Source of the DNA: Chloranthus sessilifolius
Taxonomy: Eukaryota > Streptophyta > Magnoliopsida > Chloranthales > Chloranthaceae
Assembly: GCA_021018995.1 (NCBI GenBank)
Contig: CM037588.1
Location: 150,741,725 to 150,805,724 of the forward strand
Direction of reading: 5' to 3'
Length of the DNA stretch: 64,000 bases
Position 1 is the stretch's first letter, and the number at the start of each line of letters is the position of its first letter. The notes below the pieces were generated by a model, which was given only the letters and a program-made list of their open reading frames with translations, was not told where the DNA came from and made no database searches. Shown piece after piece: positions 12,229 to 22,108 of the stretch. A program made the translations under genes and the position numbers.

Positions 12229-14415
12229 ATTTTAGCTAAGATTCTCATCAATAGATTGAAACCTCTGATAGGGAAAATCTTCTCCCTTTCCCAACGAACT
12301 TTTCGTTAAGGGAGATCCTTGATGAGGTTGCTTTTGGCAAAAGAATTCATTCACTCTTGTCATATGTCCAAAGACTAGGAAGGTAACGTTTGTAGAGTGA
12401 ACATGGAAAAGGTGTATGATCCAACTAATTGGGACTTCCAAGATTATATGTTGCAAAGGTTTGGTTTCGAAAGTAAATAAAGAAAATTGATGAAGGCCTG
12501 GTATGCATAAATATGGTTCTCTTTCTTGATTAATGGGGGAGTATGAGAGATTTCTTTAAGAGCTCTAGCGGTCTTAGGCAAGGGGATCCTCTCTTCATTC
12601 CTCTTCAATATGATTAAAGAGGCATTAAGCATGATTATGTCTAAAGCTACAGATGAGGAGATGTTACACAACATTCAGATTATTAATAATGCTTGTGTTC
12701 TGGGGTGCTTCAAGAAGGGACATCTACAATGAGAAGGCTGGCCAAAAAGTAAATATTGTAAAGACAACTTTGTCGGGGGTGTCAAAGTTGAAAAGGACCG
12801 ACTCATTTGGTTAGCGAATTACTTCAAGTATAACTAGGACACTCTTCTCTCATCATATCTTGCCCTATCGCTCAGCATTAGAAAAGCGTTTTAAGTCATT
12901 TTTTGGACCGAACAACAAAAAAAAATTTAAAAAAAAAAAATTGTAATTTGGAAAGGAAACTTATATCGAAGGTTGGTAGATTGACTGTAATTAAATCTAC
13001 CATTTACAACTTACCAGTTTACTTCATGACAATGTTCTAGTGCCCCAAGAGCATTGCTGATAAGTTGGAAAGATCGAGGGCCAATTTTTGTGGTGTGGGA
13101 CTAACGGCATTAAATTTTGTCTTGTAAACTGGGATATTGGGGACGGATTAGGAATCTAAGAATTTAAAGAAACAACAAATGGCGATGGTGGACTAGGAAT
13201 CTAACAACTTAAAGAAATGAATGGGGCGCTATTGGACCAAATGGTGGAGATTGGGGAAGGAGAGCCAGTCTCTATGGGCTAATCTTGTTGGTTACAAAAC
13301 TCAAAAGTATGAAGCTTGGAGAGGTGGATGGGAGATAAAACGAACTAGCCATGTTACGGCCTCAGGATAGTGGAAAGGAATATGGTCAGTCAAAGAATTG
13401 CTAGATAAATGCATTGGATGTCACATTAGGCGTGGTAACAAGGAACAATGTTAAGTTGTGGAATAAAATGTGGCACCAAATTTAGTGAGGCTTTCAAGTG
13501 GATATGCGATGTTCCAATGCTAAATGAGGTTACTATTGGGAAAATCATGATCAAGTAAAGGGGTAAGAATTTATGGAATTTGATATTCCAGCATTTACCA
13601 ATTGAGAGGTGGAAATTTTCGTGGAATTGCTAGGTCTGTCAGATAATGTTCAAATCTTGGCCTCGCAGATGGATAAGAGGTATGGGTGGAGGGTGGGAGG
13701 AGGAATTCTCTATCACTAGTTTCCATGAATTTCTCTGTAGAAGTAGACGAAGATTCTTGCGCCACAAAAAGTGTTTTTCTTCACCTAATGAGTCGCTTGG
13801 GGTCGCATATTAACTATCAAGCATCTCCCAAAGCAGGGGGGCTGTGGATCCCTAGTAAATGCTTCATGTATAGTGGGTGCAAGGAGACAATGGCACACCT
13901 TCTCATCCATTGTCCGCTTGCTCACAATGTATGGTGTTTCTTTTTGGGTTTAACGTCTCATGGTGCGTTCCTTCATCTTGCACTTCATTGTGATCCATAG
14001 GAATCCATCTCATTCAGATCCAAAGGCCAATGCTTACAGAAGATGTGTCAAATTGTTGTAGTTTGGGGTCTTTAGAGTAAAAGAAATAGTAAAAATTTCT
14101 ATGGGAAGAGCAAGCAGGTTGAGATATTGAAGGTTTCAATTTTTTTTAAGAGGTGATTTGCTAGCAACAAATGTTACACAGTTCATCGGTGGAATCAAGT
14201 AAAATGGAGGAGTATTGTTGAGGGGCAAGTCTGATTTTCAGGGCGAGTTCTGTCAAGTATTCTGTTGTAATGGAGTATGTTGCTCGCTATTTGATTGAAC
14301 CTTTTGTCCTTGGGCCCATTTGCATCTCGACTCTGTGAGGCAACTATTGTTGGCCCCAATTGCCCTCTTTGGCGTTGAAAAGAAAGAAAAGAAAAAATCA
14401 ATAATAATAATAATC
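12229..14415 (+). mobile_element. LINE-B: 5'-truncated L1-type LINE remnant
   Basis: Read on the plus strand, conserved LINE blocks appear in order but in shifting frames. The RT entry reads LAKILINRLKPLIGKIFSLS near 12232. A decayed catalytic region includes LRQGDPL near 12565-12590. A zf-RVT-like domain near 13855-13960 includes CFMYSGCKETMAHLLIHCPL. The 3' end is A-rich with an AAT repeat (about 14378-14415), a LINE-style tail. Stops and frameshifts are numerous. Its 5' part was separated by Gypsy-1 and lies outside the window. It ends about 50 bp from the stop codon of the methyltransferase gene, so that gene's 3' end may use this sequence. Confidence 0.8.
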
Positions 14416-14467
14416 ATGAATTTAGAAAATTAAACAATAGGAAAAAAATCAAAATATTAGAATGCAT

Positions 14468-15163
14468 TCAAGGTGGGATTCCACGATTTCTCATTATAAT
14501 CTGCGTCATTTTCGATCCAATCAATGTAACATTACTAACCAAAACAAGATTCGATCTCCGAAACAAAACCCTAATTCCCTCCACCTCATCATCAGAGCAC
14601 TCTTCAACAAAAAAAACACAAATTCCACCACTTCTAATCGTCCTCTCCACCTCAGACGCAAACCGAGAAGGAAACAACGATTCAGTAAAATGCGCACTAA
14701 ACCCTACATCGAAAACCCCATCGAAAAACGGGAGATCGTGAGGATCGGCTCTACTCACCAGAGGCGGCCAATCGAGGAGCTCGACGCCAGTAACATCGAC
14801 AACGCCTATCTCGGACAGCGCCATCACCTCGTGCCCGGCACCGGCGGAGACGCAGAGGACCTTGGAATGGTTGGTTAGGAACCCTAGGTTTCGCAGATTT
14901 TGGAAGATTTCAGCGAAGGAATCGACTGTTTTTCGCCAGGATTTCGTCGACCAGAGCTTCTTGTTTCGTTTATCGATGGTGATAAGGTCTCGCTGGTTCG
15001 ATTCGCAGGAGGATTTGGGGAATTTGATTAGGGTTTGGTGGGGTTGTTTGCATGTGATTGGTGGGTTTTGGGAGGTGAAGATGAAGACGAGGGTGAGTGT
15101 GGCTATGGTGATGGAGACGCACGATAAGCGGTTTAGTAACAACGATTGAATGCTTTTGTCCAT
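14468..15163 (-). CDS. Membrane-anchored SAM-dependent methyltransferase (Methyltransf_11-like)
   Basis: A single-exon host gene of 231 codons, intact from ATG to stop. Residues about 11-30 (LSCVSITIATLTLVFIF) form an N-terminal signal anchor after a short MDKS leader, suggesting a type II endomembrane protein. The SAM-binding fold follows: motif I VLCVSAGAGHEVMAL (102-116), an acidic residue ending strand 2 in VTGVELLDW (124-132), and ADPHDLPFFDGVFDVGFSAH (139-158), the type-11 pattern around the catalytic cleft. A late block is RTIRSGGICVFFV (174-186). Similar small plant proteins are annotated only as SAM-dependent methyltransferase superfamily members; the substrate is unknown and I assign no symbol. 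The first ATG is used because it gives the complete anchor. Plus-strand frames over the same bases are shadows. Confidence 0.88.
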   Translation of the reverse strand: MDKSIQSLLLNRLSCVSITIATLTLVFIFTSQNPPITCKQPHQTLIKFPKSSCESNQRDLITIDKRNKKLWSTKSWRKTVDSFAEIFQNLRNLGFLTNHSKVLCVSAGAGHEVMALSEIGVVDVTGVELLDWPPLVSRADPHDLPFFDGVFDVGFSAHFTESLFPSRFASEVERTIRSGGICVFFVEECSDDEVEGIRVLFRRSNLVLVSNVTLIGSKMTQIIMRNRGIPP

Positions 15164-15370
15164 TTAGGTGGCGATTGGAGAACAAAGGTGGAGGGGGTTC
15201 TCACTTCTTGCCCACCACCATCTGATAGCTTTCGTTCGAAGGGGTCCCCCTTGCAAACTACTTATTTGAGGCACCAATCAAATTCACTCCTTCAATTAGG
15301 GGTCTCAATCGACCAACTCATTTTCAGCTAGCACCAAAAGTCCGAAATACCCCTTCTCACACTTTTTTTT

Positions 15371-15866
15371 ATTCTACATGATTTAAAATTTTAAATATTT
15401 ACATTTTTCTATATTTACGCGATGTGAAATCGGATCTATACCGTCTAATTTGAAAGCCACATAATAAAATAGATTGCGCCAAAGATAGATACGAAAAAAA
15501 AGGTGATATCGCTTCTTTAAAAAAATAATTATAATTTTAATAATCGATGGCAACTCTTAATATAGTCGGTACCGACCATTTTTATTTTTATTTTGTTTAT
15601 GGCGACTCTGTACAGAGTCGATGGGACTGTGTACAGAGTTGATGGCGACTCTATAAACAGTCGTTGATGACTCTTAAAATGGTCGGTACCTACTATGTAC
15701 AGAGTCGATATCGACTGTGTACAGAGTCAATATCGCTTTTTTTTCATATCTATCTTTGACACTATCGATTTTATATTGTGACCTTCAAATTAGACGGCAT
15801 AAATTTCGTTTCACATCGTGTAAATATAGAAAAATGCAAATATTTAAAATTTTAAATTATATAGGT
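15371..15866. repeat. Fold-back MITE with ~135-bp inverted arms
   Basis: The left arm (about 15371-15510) and right arm (about 15731-15866) are reverse complements over most of their length. Shared stretches include ATTTAAAATTTTAAATATT, CCGTCTAATTTGAA and CAAAGATAGATA. The loop (about 15604-15730) repeats GTACAGAGTCGAT-like units in direct order. There is no coding potential. It starts about 200 bp upstream of the methyltransferase start codon, so it lies in that gene's likely promoter. Confidence 0.8.
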
Positions 15867-16347
15867 GTATCCTCCTCATTTTAATCTGCTACAGTCTCTG
15901 ACAAAAAAAATATATTTGGATCGATCCAAATAGCAGATCGGAGTAGATTGGATTGAGGAGAAGACGCCGTCACCTTCGCCATCTCTGACTTTTAGAAACT
16001 GTAGTAGATTAAAATGAGAAAGAAGATGATTTTTTGAGCATTAGAGAAAGGGGTAATTTGGACTTTTTGCTATCCTTAGGATAAAGGTGAAAATACAGGG
16101 CCTCTAATGTAAAACGTGTATCTGATAGGGTTGATCAGGTAAATTTCCTTTTTTTTTTTTTACGAATGAGCCATCGATTTTAATTGTGTCATGTAGGATG
16201 AGATTATCTTTATCAATTCTCCAAAAATTTATAAGAATCTGAAATGAATGATTTGATTTTTTATTATTGCTAAAATTTATCCCAAATGAACCGAAATTTA
16301 TTCGAAATATTTTTGAAAAACAAAATTTGTCACTATGGTGTCAGAGT
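15867..16347. other. Second inverted-repeat layer beside the fold-back MITE
   Basis: CTCATTTTAATCTGCTACAG near 15876 is inverted near 15998-16020. The segment GGGGTAATTTGGACTTTT near 16050 is the inverse of AAAAGTCCGAAATACCCC near 15335. The fold-back at 15371-15866 therefore appears to sit inside a larger, older inverted-repeat element (about 15330-16080). The remainder to 16347 shows nothing recognisable. Confidence 0.5.
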
Positions 16348-16589
16348 CATGGTATCAAAAATCGGTAGAATCTAAATGCGTATCTAATACTATATCGGTT
16401 TCTCGATAAATATGTATCGACCCATCGCATCGGTATCTCAACTCGGTATCGATATTGAGATCGGCCGATATGTATAAGGTATCGGCTGATACCTCTATTC
16501 TTTTTCTTTAAAAAAAAAAAAAAATACCTCGTACGTATCGGACGAGTCATGGACCGATACCTGAGTCCGATACCAGTTTTGACACCTTG
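16348..16589. mobile_element. hAT-type MITE related to the 4.9-kb hAT
   Basis: Ends pair as CATGGTATCAAAAATCGG at the left and CAAGGTGTCAAAACTGGT read inward from the right. The interior carries TACGTATCGGACGA and several GATA/TATC-rich motifs like the subterminal parts of the 4.9-kb hAT. No clear 8-bp duplication remains, so it is probably old. Confidence 0.6.
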
Positions 16590-16970
16590 GTTGACGGGTG
16601 CTTTAGTGCTCCATTGGGAAAGGTTGGCACTTAGAAATTGGAATCAACCACTTGGAAATACTTAACCCGATTATTAATCAGGCTGGGCAATCCCATTTAT
16701 AAATTCAACCTACTTACTTTAACCCATATCTAACTCATGATGGGGCATTAGGTCTGGCTGCAATCCCCTCTGACAATTTCTATATCATGGAACTCATTTG
16801 ATTGATTCTGATTGTGTTTTAGCCAAACTTATAGAAAATACATATTTAATTATTTAAAAATATAATTGAATATTATAAGATATTTTTTCATAATCATGAT
16901 TAAACTTAGGAATGCTCCCAAATATGTTGTTCATAGCCAAGTAACTTTAGTATGACAAATCTACTGTCAT

Positions 16971-17502
16971 TGTTGGACGCACAGACGTCCGTAGCTAAAC
17001 CCTCGGACATCCGTGGTTACGGATATCCGTGAGTGATTCACGGACATCCGTGCCCCGACAACTTATAATGAGAATTTCAGTTCGGGAAGTTACACCTTCC
17101 GGGAAAAATTTTATATCTCGAAAATTTGCTTTTGATTTTCCTTTTCCCTCTTTGAGATAAATTTGTTTTACTCATATTTGATCTAATTCCCAAAGAATCT
17201 ATTTCCTCTACGATTTGAGGTTAAGAGTATTGACTCGTGTGAAACGAGTGGATCATCTAGTGACGACGATTGAAGGCGATAGCTTCACTATGGAAGAAAT
17301 GATAGTGAGATGTGATTATTGTTGGTGAGAAGAGTGATAGGATTTCATTCTTAAAGCACTATAAGAAACTTATTTTTTCATAGTTGATTGTTTGCCTTTG
17401 ATATGAGATAGATCCCGTAGTTTTTACCTGTGATAGAGTTTTTCACATAAAAAATCATTTGTCTTTATTTTGTGGGTGCGATTATTTCAATTTATTATTC
17501 AC
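16971..17502. repeat. Probable solo LTR (copia-like)
   Basis: It begins TGTTGGACGC and ends near TTATTCACA. The distal part resembles the R/U5 style of plant copia LTRs (a CCCGTAGTTTTTACC block, then T-rich sequence). Near its left end, GACATCCGTG motifs recur in both orientations (CACGGACATCCGTG is a perfect palindrome). No target duplication was found, so the call is tentative. Confidence 0.35.
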
Positions 17503-18071
17503 AGTTTATCTTGTTTGTAAGATCATCGATTAACCCAAAATTTCAAATATTTTTTCACAAAAAGACAAAATTAAGAAAATTTCGATAATTTCATCGAAAT
17601 TATAGAAATTTGAAATTTTATGTTAAAACATCAAAGTTTCGTCTGAACCTTGTTTCGGCAAATTTTAATAAATTTTGCCCAAATATGTCATTATGCTAAC
17701 ATCCCCTACAGAAGAAGATGAGGGCAAGTCATTGGCTTGGGTTCCATCATAACTTATTGGACCATACTCGGGGTGGTACTTCTAGGTCTATGATTCGGCC
17801 TTAAGAGACTTGAGAGAAATAAATTCATGTACCAAGCCCCGTGCATAACCACCATATGGCTCAATTTTGGAGCCAAGTTGTACCCAATGAAATGTTTGTC
17901 ATGCCTGATAATAAGGGGTAAACAATTCGACTTTTCACGTCTGAGCCAAGTTGAAAACCTCGACCTGTTACATAAACAGGTTAGCTTTGAGTAAGTTTCA
18001 AACTCGCTCGATACCTATTTGCTACAAAACATACATGTGCACTATATTTTTTAAGAGGACTAGATCAAGTC

Positions 18072-18371
18072 TAAAGGTGGTCAACAAGTCGGATCGAAAA
18101 CTGAAAATGAAATTAAATAACACTAGTTGGTCAGGTTTAGGTTGAGTGCAGATCCAAGTCTAGATTTGAGTCTCACTTGCAGGTTGGGTATAGCTCAAGT
18201 TCGGATGTGAGTTATTGTAAGTTTGTAACATGTCGAATTCGAGTAAAAGTTCATGTCAAGTTTTAGAAGTTAACAGGTTGGATTGTTTTAGACCAATCAA
18301 GGAAAGTGGTTAACATGTTGGGTTCAGGTTTACCTTAGACCCATCCCAAACCTGATCAATTTGCACCCTTA
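18072..18371. mobile_element. Possible hAT-like MITE
   Basis: TAAAGGTGGTCAACAAGTCGG at the left resembles TAAGGGTGCAAATTGATCAGG read inward from the right. The interior is rich in GGTTGGGT / AAGTTC motifs. No target duplication is visible. Confidence 0.35.
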
Positions 18372-19689
18372 TATGATAATAATTAGTGATTGAAAAAAGA
18401 TCAATTTCAATCGACATGTGGTACCATTTTTTCATAAGTTTGTCATTGGGTTAGAAGAAAATGATCAAATGTTCATGATTTGGAAGATTGGGATAAAAAA
18501 AATATTATTATTATGCAATTTGGAGCAATGGAGGGCTAATACTAAATTTAGAGATTTATATGATAGTTATTCATTTTAAAAGTTTTTTGAGGACTTCACA
18601 TCATTCAATGGAAATAATGGAAATGCTTTTTACCTACTAATTTATATTAATTTCTTCGGATACACTGTACAATTAACAAAACTACAAGTCATGTGTTTCA
18701 ATTCAGGGAAACATTCCAAATCACCATTTGGACTGGGAAGATTAACCTTTACATAGTCTCTATAAAATAAGTGCGAGTTGACCCAACACAACCTAAAATT
18801 TATTAAGCCAATGGCCTTGTTGACCTCAAATCACATGGCTAAAACTCAAACTAAGTTGAATGCAATCGACTCAAAGGAAACAATGTGCTGCCATGGACAA
18901 GAAATGAAACAAAAGTTCTACACAGTTACAACAGTAATGCATTATCATAGCAAACATTAACAACAGTGGAAGATGTTAAAAAAAAAATTGATATTGAAAA
19001 TAACTCTGAGGTATATAATTCACTACATTGTAAGATCATCGTAGTCTAGGGGAGCATAAGGAACTGAGCCATTTATTCGATAAATATTACAAACCTTTTA
19101 AAGCAAATAACAGTTGAAGACTTGAAATAAAATGTTATTTCCAAAAGAGAACTAGCAGAACATTCAATTCTCATAAGCTATTTAAACATCTAGATTGTGA
19201 ACTAACCTTTAATTTTGGACACGTGACAATATTTTAACAAGTGAGCCACATGATGCAAAGGACACGATGTGTGAATGCGTGGTGTCAAAATTGAATTAAA
19301 AATATCTCTATCATGTGATTAATAGCACTCAAATATATTTAAAATGAATGGTTACCAAAGGCAAATGAATTAATGTTTAGCGACATAGAATGTTGGAAAT
19401 TATATCTTTAGCAGCGTATATTACCCAAGTAAGGAATGTAATGACATAAGGATCACATGATAATCATATTTTGTGAATTTAAGCATTTGTGAGGATGGAT
19501 CGTACGTGTGAACTTCATAATTAATAGAGGCATCTCTTTTACTAGTATATATAATTATTTATTATAAAGTTTACTTAAATTTGTTGATTTATATTGTATA
19601 TTTGGATGCTATAGTGTTATATTTCCTGCTATGTTATCTATTATAAATATAAATACAATAGATGATTGTTCCAATAGTTAGATGGAAAA
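18372..19689. other. Intergenic DNA with no recognisable feature
   Basis: AT-rich sequence. The short open frames here show no domain, codon bias or splice context. I see nothing to annotate. Confidence 0.5.
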
Positions 19690-19859
19690 ATGCTCTCCTC
19701 TATCGCTTTGATAGTTTGGAGTTCCCTAAAAGCCGAGTCTTTCTTTGTCTCTCCTTCTTCCATGTTAGGAGTTCCTCTGTAGAAATCATACCCTCTTCTC
19801 ACCTTTCCCATTATCCTTTACCCTTAAATTCATAAAACCTCACCCCAATGTAGATTGTA

Positions 19860-21508
19860 ATGAAAAAATGGAAAGAAAAATTGTTGCTCACTTCAACAGA
19901 GAAAAGTGAAATCAAAATCGATGGTTCGGATTTATCAGTGAGTGATCATGTAGGAAAAAATTGTTTGATTGGAAAAGTCATTACTGTCCATAAGATCAAC
20001 AAGGAGATTGCTATGGAGAACTTTCGGAATAGCTGGAATCTTCAAAAGGAACAACATATTCGGAAGCTTGCTGATAATATCTTCTTGTTCCAATTTCCAA
20101 CGTGTGGCAATAAACTGAGAATCATGAAGACGGGTCCATGGTGCTTTGATAACCACTTGATCGCTCTGGAGCAATACGCAGCAGAGATTCCTATTAATAG
20201 TGTCAAGTTTAATTCTTGATCTTCCAATGGGAGCCATGACCAAAGCCGTAGGAATTAAAATTGGAGAACACCTTGGAAAGGTTATAATGGTGGATATAGC
20301 TCCAAATGGTATTGGATGGGGATGATTCTTGCGAGTACATGTTGAAATCAACATCAATGAACCACTCCCGCAAGGACTCTTTGTCTAACTCCAAGAAGGT
20401 ACACCTCGGTGGGCGAAAGTTCAATATGAATGCCTCCCATCCTTTTGTTCCGATGTGGTATCATTGGTCATTCTGAGCGAGATTGTGTTAAGGAAGACAT
20501 TGAGCAAGTGAAAGGTGGAGTATAAGACCAATATGGGCCATGGCTACGTGCCTCGATATCACAGTTTCAAGCCAAAAAAGACAGATCCCATGACATACCA
20601 TCCAACAATCAACGAGTACGGTATGAAGATGATGGGTTGGAGAATCCAAACAGCCATGCACATGGAAATCTCAACAGGAAATCGGTGGAGAAGATGATTT
20701 CAGGTCTAGATGCACAAGAGATAGTGAATATAGAAGCTGTGGCCTAGAAATCTGTGCACCACAATCAAACGTTGATAGATGATGCTCACGTCCAATTGCA
20801 AACGAATGTAATGCTTCCTACAAATTTGGAATCGGATTCATCCTTGTACGACGTGTGCACGATTCACGGGGAATTTGAAAGGATGGGTACATCAAGCAAT
20901 ATGGAAATTACACTCGGCGTTATCAATGTGGGTGCTAATCAAGGAGAACCGGAAAACTTATCACCCTCAATACCCAATCCCGAAGTAACCACCGAAGTTA
21001 AAGACACAATGAATCCTAACGTCGGCCAGGATATCCTTGGGCATAGAAATGGTGCCAGTTTCCGAAAATTTTAAAGTCAAGAATGTGCAACTCATACCTC
21101 TATAACTAATCCATCCTCTTGTAACCTTCTAACCCGTGAAAAACCACCTTTGAGGCCCATCATATCCGAGCCCAAAACCCAAAATACAACTAAACCCATA
21201 ACATGTACTGACCCAAACTCTCTCAAAGGTACAACCACATGTCAAACCCCAATCACCAAACCTACACATCTAACCACACAATCTCCCAATGCTAACCAAA
21301 ATTTTGATGCCACCACCAATTCACTATATGCAACCACCAAAATCTTCGAAAAATTTCATTCTCATACCCAGCCAAGCCAACCCAGCCAAAGTCGTACAAC
21401 AACAATTCCAACCCACTTGATGTTAAATGGAAACGACCACAACTGGATTCAATGCTGGAATTGGAAGTAGAAAAGGAACAAGGTGTTAGCAAGGTGCTCA
21501 AGAGGACT
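19860..21508 (+). pseudogene. LINE-A ORF1 (DUF4283 and CCHC knuckle), broken
   Basis: The first 119 codons (19860-20219) are a DUF4283 domain: LIGKVITVHKINKEIAMENF, then KLADNIFLFQFPTCGNK and MKTGPWCFDNHLIALEQY. This is the RNA-binding ORF1 protein of plant L1 elements. The end of the domain continues past 20219 in another frame. A zinc knuckle follows near 20440-20485 (FRCGIIGHSERDC). Its first cysteine is lost because of a one-base deletion just upstream. A Thr/Pro/Asn-rich tail runs to about 21470. Several frameshifts and stops make it non-functional. Confidence 0.8.
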
Positions 21509-21567
21509 GTACTATCACATGAAAATGAAATATCGGTGGTGGTTGCAATGCAACCCTGCCAGGAGCA

Positions 21568-22108
21568 GTGATAGCCCTATGTTGGAATTGTCAGGGGCTT
21601 GGAAACCCCTGGACAATTCATGATTTTCGGCAACTTGTGCTGAAAATAGATCTCGATGTCATATTCCTCTCTAAAACTAAACTAGGGGGGAGAGAATTTG
21701 ATAACATTAAACAGATGCTCAATTCGCAAGGCTCAATTGTGGTGGATAGTCGTGGACGAGCAGGGGGTCTTGTATTGATATGGCGAAATAATATTTTCGT
21801 GGAGCTATTATCTATGTCTAAGTTACATATTGATATGGAGATTGTAGATTCGGACAGTCAACAAAATTGGAGATTCACTGGTTTTTACGGGGAACCTGCA
21901 ACAAATGACATAGTACGATCATGGGAACTACTTAAAAATCTTATCACCAAATTCTCCCTCCCTTGGCTCTGTGCAGGGGACCTTAATGATATCTTAGCAG
22001 ATAATGAGAAGCATGGGCAAAGAATTTGAAATCCACTACAAATTGAGTAGTTTTGTGATGCGGTTGGTCATTGCCGATTTCAGGATCTCGGGTATGAAGG
22101 CCCAAAGT
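21568..22108 (+). pseudogene. LINE-A ORF2 endonuclease domain (5' piece)
   Basis: This begins MIALCWNCQGLGNPWTIHDF, the standard N-terminus of plant L1 ORF2 (APE-type endonuclease). The metal-binding Asn of the WNCQG block and the catalytic segment WLCAGDLNDILADNEKHG (GDxN motif) are present. Near 22028 the frame closes (ATTTGA); homologous sequence continues in another frame to FQDLGYEGPK at the insertion point. The remaining endonuclease and the RT lie beyond Gypsy-2, from 34988. Confidence 0.85.

Larger units (their letters stand above)
19690..22108 (+). mobile_element. LINE-A, 5' part (L1-type)
   Basis: The 5' untranslated region (about 19690-19859, pyrimidine-rich), ORF1 and the endonuclease start of ORF2 lie here. 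The element stops at 22108, where Gypsy-2 is inserted, and resumes at 34983. Endonuclease coding sequence reads through the junction once the insertion and one copy of AAAGT are removed. The true 5' end is uncertain because no target duplication was found. Confidence 0.88.

Noticed and set aside
14462-15149. Plus-strand open frames over the methyltransferase gene
   Set aside because: They are shadows of the minus-strand gene. They lack domains, while the minus-strand product has a complete SAM-binding fold.
18778-18960. 60-codon plus-strand frame
   Set aside because: No domain, no start context, AT-rich intergenic setting.
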